Positions 1 through 9,847 of a stretch of 64,000 nt of DNA are shown here, piece by piece. How positions within the stretch are numbered: the first letter of the stretch is position 1; every line of letters begins with the position of its first letter. The position numbers were made by a program, and so were the translations under genes. Below the pieces are notes generated by a model. That model was not told where the DNA came from and made no database searches. It was given only the letters and a program-made list of their open reading frames with translations. This stretch comes from Shewanella sp. MBTL60-007 (GTDB lineage: Bacteria > Pseudomonadota > Gammaproteobacteria > Enterobacterales > Shewanellaceae): contig NZ_BPET01000015.1 of assembly GCF_019654915.1 (NCBI RefSeq), forward strand, positions 1-64,000, read 5' to 3'.

Positions 1-372
1 CTATTAGAACTTATTGAAGTATATCCTCAAGCTAGTGGCGCAAGTGACATTCAGGTACAAAAAGCTTCTTTTGTTTTATTGTTTGCAAATATAACATTGG
101 CTCTATCACTAATTTTTATATCTTTATTCATCAATAAGCCTGAGAACTATCATCTTGCCAAATGGTCAGGATTAACCTTAATTTGTTATCCGTTCGTGCT
201 AACCGCAGTTGAGGTTGTTTCAAGTTCAATTTTATACAGTCATCTAAATAACGTATCAAGTGTAATAGAGTTTTCTTCAATTAAGGCTTTTTATATTGTT
301 TTTGGGTTAAGCTTAATTGGTATATTTAAGTCACAATTGGAACATAATAAGAAACTAAAGCTGGACAGATAA
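1..372 (+). CDS. Small membrane protein, 3' part only
   Basis: The reading frame is open from the first base of the window, so the gene starts upstream and only the last 123 codons are seen. The visible part is hydrophobic, with about three membrane segments (roughly codons 20-40, 52-72 and 95-112) and a short charged tail rich in lysine. The arrangement, with a long loop before the last segment and a basic end, recalls small four-helix inner-membrane proteins such as the DUF2569 group, but I could not confirm any family. A TTG at 79 could act as an internal start, but the open frame upstream makes a truncated gene more likely. No function is assigned. Confidence 0.55.
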   Translation, partial: LLELIEVYPQASGASDIQVQKASFVLLFANITLALSLIFISLFINKPENYHLAKWSGLTLICYPFVLTAVEVVSSSILYSHLNNVSSVIEFSSIKAFYIVFGLSLIGIFKSQLEHNKKLKLDR

Positions 373-812
373 AGCTTAGCTTTTGTCACTGGGTTCCATG
401 TTTTAGCCACGCTAATTATTTGCTCCTTAGTTTGGCGTTATAACAATAAGGCTTTAATACCCAATAACCTGCTAGACCTTTAGTCATAACACTAAACTCA
501 AAGAATGTGCTTTTCTAACTCAGTGCTGATACCGCTGAGGCCTTCGATGGCATGGATGCCATCGCAGAGCTTCCAGAGACCTTGTCTTTCATAAAGAATG
601 CTGCGCGCCTCAGAAGTGTCTGCACATGCGCTGGCCGCAGGCCATTGGAACCACTTTTGTTGGAGGCCACTCTTAGCCTGAAGATATAGAGTCTTTGTGG
701 ATTTTTTATCAAACGAAGTTTGATTTTTAAGTGTCGCAGGGCTGAGCAAGCCAACTCAGATGGGCAAGCAAAAATGTTGCTGGCACAATACCAGCAACAT
801 TCAGAACAGTAG
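373..812. repeat. Intergenic stretch with a possible dispersed repeat
   Basis: No convincing gene lies here. The part from about 500 to 760 is richer in G+C and hairpins than its surroundings: a perfect 8-bp inverted repeat with a 2-base loop at 546-563 and a 5-bp one at 632-644. Two overlapping minus-strand frames of about 80 codons are open across it but show no family likeness and no good ribosome site. I think it is a non-coding repeat of the kind scattered between Shewanella genes; that is from memory and unverified. Confidence 0.35.
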
Positions 813-2114
813 TTAGTGCAACTTCAAATGTGGATGGATAATACGGCTGATCCCTTTGGCAAACATTAATAGGGTGCCTTTAATCGGACCGTGTAACTCA
901 ATTAAATGCCTTCTATAAAGTGAGGTATAGACAAAGCGAGCAATCTTACCTTCTACCATGACGCCGCCACCGATAAATGACATCAAATTACCCACAGTGT
1001 GGAACTTAGATAGGTTCACTAATGCACCTAAGTCTTTATAGACATAGTTATTTGAAGCGGGTTTACCAGCTAGCAGTAACTTGATGTTGTCTGCTGTCAT
1101 CAGTGCCATTTGGCGGGCTGATTGACCGCGTGGTGGTACCCAGCTGCCATCTTCTTGTGGACAAGCCGCACAGTCACCGATAGCAAATATCGCTGGATCG
1201 CGAGTGGTTTGCATGTTTTGCTGCACCATCACTTGGTTGATATGGTTGCTTTCAAGGCCGCCGATATCTTTCAAGAAATCTGGAGCTTTAACTCCAGTAG
1301 ACCAGATCACCATATCAGACGGAATAAATTCACCTTCAGTAGTATGCAGACCCTCTTCGGTAACTTGATTGATGCGAGTGTTGGTCATCACTTTCACACC
1401 AATAGCGGTGAGTTCTTTAGCGACAGAGGCCGAGATCTCCTCTTTCTCTACCTTAGGTAGAATACGCTCATCAGCCTCAATAAGGGTAATTTCCAGTAGG
1501 CTGCTATCGATTTTATAACCGAAACCGCGTAGCTGCTCAACGGCGTGATGCATCTCCGCTGACATTTCAACACCGGTGGCACCAGCGCCAACGACAGCAA
1601 TTTTTATCTTGTCATCGAGTTGGTGGTGGCTAGCATAGCGCATAAATTTATTAAGTAGCATGGTGCGAATTTCCATCGCTTGCTCAGTGCTATCTAAAAA
1701 TACGCAATGCTCTCGAACGCCGGGGATATTAAAGTCGTTGGCTATGCTACCAATGGCAATGACTAAGTAGTCATAATCGATGCGACGAGCGGGCAATAGC
1801 TCACGGCCTTTGTTATCGCTAATTGGTGCAAGAATAACCTGCTTTGCTTCTCTATCAATATCCGTCATCGCTCCTTGTTGGAAGTGATAACCGTGACTGG
1901 CTGCATGGCCACGATAACTGATCGCGTCAATGCCTATGTCTAATGCACCTGTGGCAACTTCATGCAGAAGCGGTTTCCAAATGTGGCTTTCGGCGCAATC
2001 AACCAGTGTGACTCTCGCTTTTCCTTTACGCCCTAAATGGTGACCGAGTTTAGTGGCGATCTCCATTCCACCAGCGCCGCCACCAACGATGACAATATTG
2101 GCCATTTCATGCAT
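813..2114 (-). CDS. ndh: Type II NADH dehydrogenase (NADH:quinone oxidoreductase)
   Basis: Single-subunit flavoprotein on the inner face of the cytoplasmic membrane that passes electrons from NADH to quinone without pumping protons. The 433-residue length is usual for Ndh. An FAD-binding glycine-rich loop (IVGGGAGGME) lies at about residues 9-18, a second dinucleotide fold (VVGAGATGVE) at about 174-183, and the conserved FAIGDCAACP element near residue 310. The C-terminal 60 residues are amphipathic and basic, as expected for membrane attachment. An AAGGA lies about 10 bases before the chosen ATG; a second ATG three codons in is also possible. It stands alone, with no partner gene nearby. Confidence 0.93.
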   Translation of the reverse strand: MHEMANIVIVGGGAGGMEIATKLGHHLGRKGKARVTLVDCAESHIWKPLLHEVATGALDIGIDAISYRGHAASHGYHFQQGAMTDIDREAKQVILAPISDNKGRELLPARRIDYDYLVIAIGSIANDFNIPGVREHCVFLDSTEQAMEIRTMLLNKFMRYASHHQLDDKIKIAVVGAGATGVEMSAEMHHAVEQLRGFGYKIDSSLLEITLIEADERILPKVEKEEISASVAKELTAIGVKVMTNTRINQVTEEGLHTTEGEFIPSDMVIWSTGVKAPDFLKDIGGLESNHINQVMVQQNMQTTRDPAIFAIGDCAACPQEDGSWVPPRGQSARQMALMTADNIKLLLAGKPASNNYVYKDLGALVNLSKFHTVGNLMSFIGGGVMVEGKIARFVYTSLYRRHLIELHGPIKGTLLMFAKGISRIIHPHLKLH

Positions 2115-2517
2115 GAGTTTTTAATCCTTAAGTCGATGGAACTGTAAAATAAATATTAATCAATGCCAGTGATTAAACAGCACTTTACGAGAATATTAAC
2201 TTTGGTTATCTATTGTTCTATATCGAGAATAGTCACCAAAAATATGCTTAAAAAGTGTAGCAGTAGATATGGAAAACGGCAATTTTCGATGCTTTAAGCT
2301 TTAAATGGCTAAAAGTTGTGGGTTATCTTTTTTATGTTATTGAATTTTAATGTCTTATGGTTTTATTTATAAAACTTTACAACCCTTTTGGAGCCTATGT
2401 TTTACTAAGCTAATACGGGGGAAATTGCTGAAGGAAAGTAAGAAGTGTGATCTTGCGCTATTTATTGCAGTGAAAGAAAGGCGGCATGCTCTATTGGTAA
2501 AGCATGCCGACTTACTA
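2115..2517. other. Intergenic region, ndh promoter side
   Basis: About 400 AT-rich bases upstream of ndh. A 60-codon plus-strand frame at 2350-2532 has no family likeness and runs across a terminator hairpin, so I do not call it a gene. The ndh promoter should lie in the first 150 bases, but I see no box strong enough to name. Confidence 0.4.
2481..2510 (-). terminator. Probable terminator of the 120-aa gene
   Basis: A 9-bp inverted repeat (CGGCATGCT / AGCATGCCG) lies just after the stop of the minus-strand gene at 2518. On that strand it is followed by a pyrimidine-rich CCTTTCTTTC run, so it is a moderate intrinsic terminator. Confidence 0.5.
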
Positions 2518-2880
2518 TTAAAGCTTGCTTAAGCGTGACTTATAGTCTTCGATAACATGCTCCATGATCTCTTGCACTGAGGTATCTTTAGTTTTGTTAT
2601 CCATAAAGACTTTGAACGTGACCAAGGCATGTTTGTCATCTTTGAGACGACTATTTTGCATGGCAAAGTAGGCTTTCTCCTGCTCACATTCTCTAACAAC
2701 ATATCCATCATGTTCAAATAGTCGGTTGCCAGAATGGCCGTGCCACTTAGTAATTCTGTCGAGTGCAATTTCACATGAGCGGTTCAACTCAATATGATTG
2801 CGCCAGCTTGTTGGGTGCGCGGGATCCTTAATGTGAGGGCATCGGACTGTGTAGTTGTATACATGAGAGATTGCTGTCAT
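2518..2880 (-). CDS. Conserved-looking hypothetical protein, 120 aa
   Basis: I do not recognise this family. The protein is soluble and highly charged, with four histidines and three cysteines in the first 75 residues (CPHIKDP near residue 14, RSCEIAL near 34, RECEQEK near 63) and a helical, acidic-basic C-terminal third. It has no signal peptide or membrane segment. A doubled AGGTAGG sits 8 bases before the ATG and a hairpin follows the stop, both of which support a real single-gene unit. Spaced Cys and His residues could bind metal, but they do not form a standard zinc motif and I infer nothing from them. Confidence 0.65.
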   Translation of the reverse strand: MTAISHVYNYTVRCPHIKDPAHPTSWRNHIELNRSCEIALDRITKWHGHSGNRLFEHDGYVVRECEQEKAYFAMQNSRLKDDKHALVTFKVFMDNKTKDTSVQEIMEHVIEDYKSRLSKL

Positions 2881-3417
2881 AAATTACCTACCTGTTCGCT
2901 GTGACTAGTACCATCTTAGGCACTGTTTTTTTACTTGGTCAACCACGTTAGTGGTTTGGGCGTATTTTATGCTTTTTCTTTGAACAACGATTAATTAACT
3001 GAAACCTATAGTTTTTCTGTGCATATCCAAGTTTAGCTAACTTAGCAACTCTATAAACTTATCTACATATCAGTAAATGCTATTAAGTTAGCTTGTTATC
3101 TATTTTCTATATGCTAGTTAAAACCTTAGTCGCTGTACCTCCTGTTTACCATGACATTTACGTTGATAACTTTGTCCCAGATCGCACTTTTATTGATGAG
3201 GGGGAATAAGTAGCTGCTTTGGCTAATAAAGCAACAGTTGAATTGCGATCTTCTAGAGTCATTGAGTTTGATTATTAGCCAGTTTGAGCAGGTTATATAT
3301 CACGTATCTGTTACTATGGTTACTGATTTGCTGATATTAGGTTTATTTTGTGTGTAACTTAAGCCTATAATTTCAGGATAAAAATAAAGCACATATCCTA
3401 TCTATCAGGAGGCTTAA
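2881..3417. other. 537-bp intergenic region before the first RND operon
   Basis: AT-rich, between divergent genes, so it should hold promoters for both. A 32-codon frame (3111-3209) is open in the middle of it; it has no clear ribosome site and may be a gene remnant or chance. No repeat, RNA gene or regulator site was recognised. Confidence 0.4.
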
Positions 3418-4575
3418 ATGGCCGTTTCATCCGTTTCAAAAATTAAGTTGTCGATGCTAATTCTCAGCGCCGCTGTTATTTCTGGGTGCGGTGATGCGCC
3501 AGCGCCGCAGCAAGCCGTGCTTCCCAGCGTGATCGTTAATACCGCCCATAAAGAGATGATTACGCCTAAGTCTGAGTTTGTTGGCCGTACTAGAGCGTCA
3601 GAAGATGTGGTGATAAAACCGCAGATTCAGGGGCAATTACTCAAGCGTAGCTACGTTGAGGGTGAAGATATTAGTGCTGGCGACCTCTTGTTTGAAATCG
3701 ACCCTTCTACCTATGAAGCGGAGCTTGCTCAGCATCAAGCGGTATTAAAGCAGGCTAAAGCCTCTAGAGATGTGGCTGTGATGAATTGGGAGCGTGGTCG
3801 TCGCTTGTTGCCTGATGGCATGATCAGTGCTCAGGATATGGATGAATTAACTAGCCGCAAATTAACAACGGCGGCAGGTGTCGTACAGGCTGAGGCGGCA
3901 GTCGATGCTGCCAAACTTCAACTTAGCTATACCAAGGTCTATGCCCCCATTTCAGGGCGTGTCAGTCATTCAAAGGTCAGTATTGGTGACATCATCACGC
4001 CTCAGACTGAAATGGCAAATATCGTTCAGCTACAGCCAATGTGGGTCAACTTTCAAGTGCCAGAAAAAGGCCTAATCACGGCACAGCAACAGTTCTCTAA
4101 GGCTAAAAATATCGACATGAAGATTGAAGATCTCGTCATGCGATTGCGCCTACCGAACGGCACCATGTTCGATGAGGTCGGTCATATCGACTTTATTGGT
4201 AACCGAGTCGATGCGGCCACAGGTACCTTGCCAGTGCGTGCCACCTTTAAAAATGCCAATAGCCTGATGTTACCCGGTCTATTTGTAACCTTAATTGTTG
4301 AGTCACCAATAACCGAAAATGCACTGCTTATTCCTCAGGCGGCAGTACAAGAAGATCAGCAGGGCCGTTTTGTAATGGTGCTAAATGATCAAGATGAAGT
4401 GCAAAAACGTGTGGTTGAGCTTGGCGAACGTTTCGGTGTTGAGTGGCGAGTGCTGAGTGGTTTAGAAGATGGTGATCGTATTGTGGTCGAGGGGTTACAG
4501 AAGATCCGCCCCGGCATCAAAGTTAACCCGGTGGAGCAAGAAGTAGTGCCTTTCAAAGAAGATGAAAAATCATAA
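3418..4575 (+). CDS. RND efflux periplasmic adaptor lipoprotein (MexA/AcrA type)
   Basis: Membrane fusion protein that links an inner-membrane RND pump to an outer-membrane TolC-like channel. The N-terminus is a lipoprotein signal (hydrophobic stretch, then VISGC with the lipid cysteine at about residue 24). A lipoyl half-motif (IKPQIQGQL) near residue 63 is followed by an alpha-helical hairpin of about residues 105-165, the second lipoyl half (YAPISGRV), and beta-barrel and membrane-proximal domains to residue 385, the usual length. An AGGAGG lies just before the ATG. The pump gene follows 100 bases downstream. No regulator or outer-membrane channel gene is adjacent, so substrate and control are unknown. 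Confidence 0.92.
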   Translation: MAVSSVSKIKLSMLILSAAVISGCGDAPAPQQAVLPSVIVNTAHKEMITPKSEFVGRTRASEDVVIKPQIQGQLLKRSYVEGEDISAGDLLFEIDPSTYEAELAQHQAVLKQAKASRDVAVMNWERGRRLLPDGMISAQDMDELTSRKLTTAAGVVQAEAAVDAAKLQLSYTKVYAPISGRVSHSKVSIGDIITPQTEMANIVQLQPMWVNFQVPEKGLITAQQQFSKAKNIDMKIEDLVMRLRLPNGTMFDEVGHIDFIGNRVDAATGTLPVRATFKNANSLMLPGLFVTLIVESPITENALLIPQAAVQEDQQGRFVMVLNDQDEVQKRVVELGERFGVEWRVLSGLEDGDRIVVEGLQKIRPGIKVNPVEQEVVPFKEDEKS

Positions 4576-4587
4576 TCGGAGTGAGAA

Positions 4588-4683
4588 ATGAGACCAATAT
4601 CTTTGTTCGTTCACTTCGTAATTAGCAGCATTATGAGCTGCCAAGCCTTAATATTTGGGCTGACAGGGGAATGTCATGATTAG
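4588..4683 (+). CDS. Possible 31-codon ORF between adaptor and pump
   Basis: The 100-base spacer between adaptor and pump holds an ATG-started frame of 31 codons with a GGAGTGAG sequence 4-5 bases ahead. Its central part is hydrophobic (about residues 4-25, with two cysteines) and its stop lies just inside the pump gene, overlapping its start codon by a few bases. That geometry would couple translation of the pump to it. It resembles either a tiny membrane peptide or simply a coupling leader; nothing shows that the peptide has a function. Confidence 0.3.
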   Translation: MRPISLFVHFVISSIMSCQALIFGLTGECHD

Positions 4684-7600
4684 TGAATTTTTTATTAATA
4701 GGCCCAAGTTCGCCTTTGTGATCTCAACCGTTTTGACTTTGGTCGGATTGATTTCGATTCCAGTTTTATCGGTTGCAGAATTTCCTGAAATTGCACCGCC
4801 CCAGGTGAGTGTTTCAACCAGTTACTCTGGTGCCAGTGCCGATATCGTTAAAGACACCATTGCTCAGCCTATTGAAGCCGAAGTTAACGGTGTTGAAGGC
4901 ATGCTCTATATGGAGTCTAAGAGTGCTAACGATGGTAGTTACTCGCTAAATGTGACCTTCGATGTGGGTACCGATGCGGATATGGCGCAGGTAAAGGTGC
5001 AAAACCGTGTGCAACAGGCGATGCCGCGTTTGCCAGAAGAGGTGAAACGTCAAGGGGTGAAGGTTGAGAAACAGAGCCCCAACATGTTGATGGTGGTGAA
5101 CCTTGTTTCCCCTAATGAAACCTTCGACTCACTGTTTATCACTAACTATGCCGGTCTTAATGTAAAAGATGCGCTGGCGCGTCAGTATGGTGTGTCTAAG
5201 GTGCAGGTTATCGGTGCACTCGATTATGCGATGCGTATTTGGCTCGATCCCGATCAAATGGCAAGCCTTGGGGTGACCGCTACCGATGTAATCGGCGCGC
5301 TGCAGGAGCAAAATATTCAGGTGGCAGCGGGGCGGATTGGCGCTGCACCAGTGGATCCCGATCAGCAGTTCCAGTACACCTTGCAGACAAAGGGTCGCCT
5401 TAAAGATCCTCAAGAGTTTTATGATGTGATGATCCGCGCTAATAACGATGGCTCAAAAGTGGTCGTTGGTGATGTAGCACGGGTAGAGCTTGGCTCTCAA
5501 ACCTATGATGCTCAAGGTAAGTTAAATAACAAGCCATCGGCGATTATTGCTATTTACCAGTCTCCGGATGCAAACGCATTGGAGGTAGGTAAGGCGATTA
5601 AAGCCGAGATGGAGAAGTTATCGGAGCGTTTTCCCAATGATTTAGAGTATGAAGTGCTATACGACACCACTGAGTTCGTTGAGACCTCAATTAAAGAGGT
5701 AGTACAGACTCTGTTTATCTCAATTGCGCTAGTGGTCTTTGTGGTGTTCATCTTCTTGCAGGATGCGCGTTCAACCTTAGTGCCTGGGATTGCCATTCCA
5801 GTATCACTTATCGGTACGTTTGCCTTCCTGTTACTGTTTGGTATGAGCATCAACACAGTTTCGCTATTCGCACTTATTCTCGCTATCGGTATCGTAGTAG
5901 ATGACGCTATCGTTGTGGTGGAGAACGTCACCCGTCTGATGCAAGACGAGGGGTTATCCCCCAAAGAGGCGACCTCTAAGGCGATGAAAGAGGTAACCGG
6001 TCCCATTGTTGCGACCACTTTGGTACTGCTAGCCGTGTTTGCACCAACAGCGGTGATGCCGGGGATCACCGGCCAGATGTATGCTCAGTTTTCGGTAACC
6101 ATCTGTATTGCGGTATTAATCTCATCGATTAACGCGTTAACTCTCAGTCCAGCATTGTGTGCTTCACTATTGCGAGCACCTAAACTGCACGAAAAAGGCT
6201 TTCATGCGGCCTTTAACAAGCAGTTTGAACGCTTTACTGGTAAGTATATGAAGCTAGTGTCGTCACTGACACGCAAGCTTGTATTAGTGGGCATTGTCTA
6301 TGCCTGCTTAATCTTGCTTACGGGCGGTGTCGCCAAAATCTTACCGTCGGGCTTTGTCCCCATGGAAGATAAAAAAGCCTTTATGGTGGATATTCAGCTG
6401 CCCGATGGTGCATCGCTTAACCGTACCGAAGATGTGATGCGTGATCTGGTGGAGCTGACACTTGCCGAGCCGGGAGTGGAGAATGTCATTCACGCTAGTG
6501 GCTTTAGTATCTTAACGGGCTCAGTTTCTTCAAACGGTGGCTTGATGATTGTTACTCTGTCGACTTGGGATGAACGTGATTCTCCGGATATGGTGGAGTC
6601 GGCAATTGTGGCCAAGCTGCAAGCTAAATATGCAGCTAATCCTGCAGTGAAGGCGATGGCGTTCTCACTGCCGCCTATACCTGGTGTGGGTAGTGTCGGT
6701 GGCTTTGAGTTTGTTCTGCAAGACACCCAAGGGCGCAGTCCTCAAGAGCTGGCATCTGTGATGCGCGCCTTGATTATGAAGGCCAATGAGCAGCCAGAAA
6801 TTGCCATGGCCTTTAGCAACTTCCGCGCCGATGTACCGCAGATGTTTGTTGATGTTGATAGAGATAAGGCTAAGGCGCTGGGGGTTTCGCTTAATGAGAT
6901 ATTCGCGACCATGCAAACTATGCTTGGATCTATGTACGTCAACGACTTTAACCGTTTTGGTAAGGTGTTTAGGGTTATCTTACAAGCTGAGTCTGAGTAT
7001 CGTAATTCAGACCGAGATATATCACGCTTCTACGTACGCTCTAATACTGGGGAGATGGTGCCGCTGAGTACGCTGGTGACGGTTACGCCGATCCTTGGTC
7101 CCGATGTGATGAACAACTACAACATGTTCAGTTCGACCACCATCAACGGTTTCCCTGCGCCAGGCTTTAGCTCTGGTGATGCTATTAGCGCGATGGAGCG
7201 TGCGGCTAACGAGTCTCTGCCTACGGGTTACACCTTTGAATGGACGGGACAAACTTATCAGGAGATTAAGGCGGGCAATCTCGCGCCACTGATTTTCGGC
7301 CTAGCGTTAATCTTTACCTATCTGTTTTTGGTTGCGCAATATGAAAGTTGGACCATTCCATTTGCGGTTATCCTAGCAGTACCGATTGCGGTATTGGGTG
7401 CATTCCTCAATATTTTGCTGGTGGGGGCAGACTTAAACCTCTACGCCCAGATTGGTTTGGTGTTGCTTATTGGCCTCGCCTGTAAGAACGCCATCTTAAT
7501 TGTAGAGTTTGCTAAGCAGCTACGAGAAGAGGGCAAGAGTATTCTTGAAGCGGGCGAGACGGCGGCAAGGCTGCGTTTTCGTGCGGTACTGATGACGGCA

Positions 7601-7786
7601 TTCTCCTTCCTGTTAGGTGTACTACCACTGGTTATCGCTACAGGAGCTGGAGCCGGTAGCCGCCGCGCCCTTGGTTACTCAGTGTTTGGCGGCATGTTAG
7701 CGGCCACAATCGTAGGTACATTGTTGGTGCCAGTGTTTTACGTCATTATGCAGAAGATGCGAGAAAAGGTGAAAGGTCAGTCTTAA
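4676..7786 (+). CDS. RND multidrug efflux pump, HAE1 family (AcrB/MexB type)
   Basis: Proton-driven inner-membrane transporter that exports drugs or other amphiphiles through the adaptor and a TolC-type channel. The 1036 residues match the family. The first membrane helix is at about residues 10-30, two large periplasmic loops lie at about 35-335 and 560-865, and the conserved proton-relay aspartate pair sits in [14 protein letters not shown] at about residue 408. The second repeat carries [20 protein letters not shown] near residue 940, including the conserved lysine. A GGGGA lies 5 bases before the ATG. It is co-directional with the adaptor and closed by a terminator. The exact substrate class cannot be read from the sequence. 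Confidence 0.94.
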   Translation: MISEFFINRPKFAFVISTVLTLVGLISIPVLSVAEFPEIAPPQVSVSTSYSGASADIVKDTIAQPIEAEVNGVEGMLYMESKSANDGSYSLNVTFDVGTDADMAQVKVQNRVQQAMPRLPEEVKRQGVKVEKQSPNMLMVVNLVSPNETFDSLFITNYAGLNVKDALARQYGVSKVQVIGALDYAMRIWLDPDQMASLGVTATDVIGALQEQNIQVAAGRIGAAPVDPDQQFQYTLQTKGRLKDPQEFYDVMIRANNDGSKVVVGDVARVELGSQTYDAQGKLNNKPSAIIAIYQSPDANALEVGKAIKAEMEKLSERFPNDLEYEVLYDTTEFVETSIKEVVQTLFISIALVVFVVFIFLQDARSTLVPGIAIPVSLIGTFAFLLLFGMSINTVSLFALILAIGIVVDDAIVVVENVTRLMQDEGLSPKEATSKAMKEVTGPIVATTLVLLAVFAPTAVMPGITGQMYAQFSVTICIAVLISSINALTLSPALCASLLRAPKLHEKGFHAAFNKQFERFTGKYMKLVSSLTRKLVLVGIVYACLILLTGGVAKILPSGFVPMEDKKAFMVDIQLPDGASLNRTEDVMRDLVELTLAEPGVENVIHASGFSILTGSVSSNGGLMIVTLSTWDERDSPDMVESAIVAKLQAKYAANPAVKAMAFSLPPIPGVGSVGGFEFVLQDTQGRSPQELASVMRALIMKANEQPEIAMAFSNFRADVPQMFVDVDRDKAKALGVSLNEIFATMQTMLGSMYVNDFNRFGKVFRVILQAESEYRNSDRDISRFYVRSNTGEMVPLSTLVTVTPILGPDVMNNYNMFSSTTINGFPAPGFSSGDAISAMERAANESLPTGYTFEWTGQTYQEIKAGNLAPLIFGLALIFTYLFLVAQYESWTIPFAVILAVPIAVLGAFLNILLVGADLNLYAQIGLVLLIGLACKNAILIVEFAKQLREEGKSILEAGETAARLRFRAVLMTAFSFLLGVLPLVIATGAGAGSRRALGYSVFGGMLAATIVGTLLVPVFYVIMQKMREKVKGQS

Positions 7787-7853
7787 GGCTGCAAGACAGG
7801 CAATTAACTTATGACAGTAGAATGCTAGTTGTAGAGTGCTAGCTGTAGAATGA

Positions 7854-7880
7854 AGGCCTGCTTTGATAGCAGGCCTTTTT
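7854..7880 (+). terminator. Terminator of the first RND operon
   Basis: AAGGCCTGCT, a short loop and AGCAGGCCTT, followed by a T run; a classic intrinsic terminator 65 bases after the pump stop. Confidence 0.85.
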
Positions 7881-8124
7881 ATTGTTAACCCCACCATCTT
7901 CAGTAGAGTTCGTCTTTACAGCAACTTCTAATCTGCGCCGCAGTCAATGCTTCTGCGGCGTCATCAGGCGATGCTGGTCGAAAGGCCAGAAGTGTTCATT
8001 GTGAGGGACAATTAAGGCTTTATTGACAGGTTAAGCCTAGCCGTTTAAGCAGGTGGTTTGAACTGGGCGTTTAAACTTAGTTATGAATATCTAGGGAGCG
8101 TTGCGACTGAATAGCGATGACCAT

Positions 8125-8151
8125 AGTGCCGAAAGTGCCGAAAGTGCCGAA
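8125..8151. repeat. Three tandem copies of a 9-bp unit
   Basis: The unit AGTGCCGAA is repeated three times without change, directly beside a terminator hairpin. It is a short simple repeat, likely from replication slippage; no coding role is seen. Confidence 0.8.
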
Positions 8152-8156
8152 AGGAA

Positions 8157-8182
8157 AAAGCCCACTCCAAGGAGTGGGCTTC
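8157..8182 (-). terminator. Terminator-like hairpin, probably for the alcohol dehydrogenase gene
   Basis: AAGCCCACTCC and GGAGTGGGCTT form an 11-bp stem; on the minus strand it is followed by TTTTTCC. It lies about 280 bases past the dehydrogenase stop, which would give a long untranslated tail. No closer terminator was found. Confidence 0.65.
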
Positions 8183-8463
8183 TAAGCTTGCTTTAACTTT
8201 TGCAGGGAAAAAGCGAACCAGTCGATTATACCAAATATGTATCCCTTTGTATCACCATTTAAAATTAAAATAGTCTTAAATAGTGATGTTGTGCTGGATT
8301 TTACATCATTTTAGATTTTTTACTTCTTTATAAGTTAAGTTTACAAATGATTATATTTCAGTAATAGGCCGCTGAAGTGAGAAGTGAACGATAGCAAGCT
8401 CATTGTTGGGAGCGTAATTTGCCTGCTACCGTTACCTCTTACCCAATTAACAGAGGCTCAGTA

Positions 8464-9612
8464 TCAAAGTGCGTTAGTGAAGATTTGGCAGATCTCCTCA
8501 TGGGTTGCCTGCTTAGGGTTTGTTAACCCGCAGGCATCTTTTAGGGCGTTGTCGGCAAGTGTCGGAATATCTTCAGCCTTCACACCTAGTTTGGTGAGGT
8601 TTTCTGGGATATTTACCGCTACGGAGAGGGCTTTAATTGCGGTAATCGCAGCCTCTGCACCTTGCTCGTCAGTCATTGCCGACACATCAACGCCCATTGC
8701 CTTAGCTACATCTTTCAGACGACTAGGAACAACTTGTGCGTTATAGGCCTGAACATGGGGGAGTAACAGCGCGTTACATACACCATGAGGTAAGTCGTAG
8801 AAGCCACCTAATTGATGCGCCATGGCATGAACATAGCCAAGGCTAGCGTTATTAAATGCCATACCCGCAAGGAACTGGGCATAAGCCATCTGATCACGTG
8901 CTTCGATGCTTTGACCGTTTTCAACCGCTTCAATCAAATTCCCCTGAATAAGCTCGATAGCTTTAATTGCACAGGCATCTGTAATAGGGTTCGCCGCGAT
9001 AGAAACATAAGCTTCGATAGCGTGAGTCAGTGCATCCATACCCGTTGCAGCCGTTAGGCCGGCAGGCTTAAGTAGCATTAGTTCAGGATCATTAACTGAC
9101 AAGATTGGTGTGGTGTTCTTGTCGACGATAGCCATCTTGATATGACGCTCTTCATCAGTAATGATGCAGAAACGGGTCATTTCACTTGCAGTGCCCGCCG
9201 TGGTGTTAATCGCAACGAGGGGAAGCTGTGGCTTAGTAGAGACATCCAAACCCTCATAGTCTTTAATGCTGCCGCCGTTGGTGGCAACAAGTGCGATGCC
9301 TTTTGCACAGTCGTGGGGTGAGCCACCACCTAAAGAGATGACAAAGTCACAGTTGTTAGCGGCTAAGATCTCAAGACCCGCCTCAACGTTGCCAACAGTT
9401 GGGTTTGGCTGAACGCCATCGAACACCACCGAGCGAATATCATTGCTGGCAAGTTTGTCGGTGACTTGGGCGACAAGACCGATTTCGACGAGTGGTTTGT
9501 CTGTAACAATTAATGCATTTTTGAAGCCCAGTGACTTGATGTCACCAATGGCTTCAGTGACGGCGTCTTGCCCTAAGATATTGACAGATGGGATGAAAAA
9601 TTTAGCAGCCAT
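8464..9612 (-). CDS. Iron-containing alcohol dehydrogenase
   Basis: NAD-dependent group III alcohol dehydrogenase, likely oxidising or reducing short-chain alcohols and aldehydes in the cytoplasm. The 382-residue length fits. The NAD-binding GGGSPHD motif is near residue 97, the GTASEMTRF element near 147, and the iron-binding signature includes [10 protein letters not shown] near 195 and the [17 protein letters not shown] histidines near 262-277. I chose the ATG at 9612 because an AGGTGA lies 5 bases before it; a GTG three codons upstream would overlap that site. It resembles the E. coli YiaY and Zymomonas AdhB group, but the true substrate is not settled by sequence. Confidence 0.9.
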   Translation of the reverse strand: MAAKFFIPSVNILGQDAVTEAIGDIKSLGFKNALIVTDKPLVEIGLVAQVTDKLASNDIRSVVFDGVQPNPTVGNVEAGLEILAANNCDFVISLGGGSPHDCAKGIALVATNGGSIKDYEGLDVSTKPQLPLVAINTTAGTASEMTRFCIITDEERHIKMAIVDKNTTPILSVNDPELMLLKPAGLTAATGMDALTHAIEAYVSIAANPITDACAIKAIELIQGNLIEAVENGQSIEARDQMAYAQFLAGMAFNNASLGYVHAMAHQLGGFYDLPHGVCNALLLPHVQAYNAQVVPSRLKDVAKAMGVDVSAMTDEQGAEAAITAIKALSVAVNIPENLTKLGVKAEDIPTLADNALKDACGLTNPKQATHEEICQIFTNAL

Positions 9613-9847
9613 AAGAATCACCTATACGCTTAATGTTAAAAGTTGTTATCTTTTCTGGTAATTAAAGTACCAACACTAATGGTATAAAGGTGTGATCTTG
9701 CTCTAACAATCGCTAGGGTTGGCTGAGAATTCGCTCGAAAGTTGGATCTATCTTCCTTATCTTGTAATTTTATGACATGAAAGGGCGAATAAAGTGACTT
9801 ATGGCTCGTTAATTGCTCTAAATCTGGTGCTTAACCAGCCAAAACGG

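Larger units (their letters stand above)
7887..8463. other. Intergenic region between convergent genes
   Basis: No gene is seen. It contains a GCGCCGCAG/CTGCGGCG inverted repeat at about 7935-7961, three perfect tandem copies of a 9-bp unit at 8125-8151, a terminator at 8157-8182 and an AT-rich stretch of 250 bases. Confidence 0.5.

Noticed and set aside
498-754. Two overlapping minus-strand frames of about 80 codons
   Set aside because: They overlap each other in different frames, lack ribosome sites and lie in a hairpin-rich segment; I treat the region as non-coding.
2350-2532. A 60-codon plus-strand frame near the ndh upstream region
   Set aside because: It crosses a terminator hairpin and the end of the opposite gene and shows no family features.
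3111-3209. A 32-codon frame in the spacer before the first RND operon
   Set aside because: It is short, lacks a clear ribosome site and has no recognised likeness; it may be chance or a remnant.
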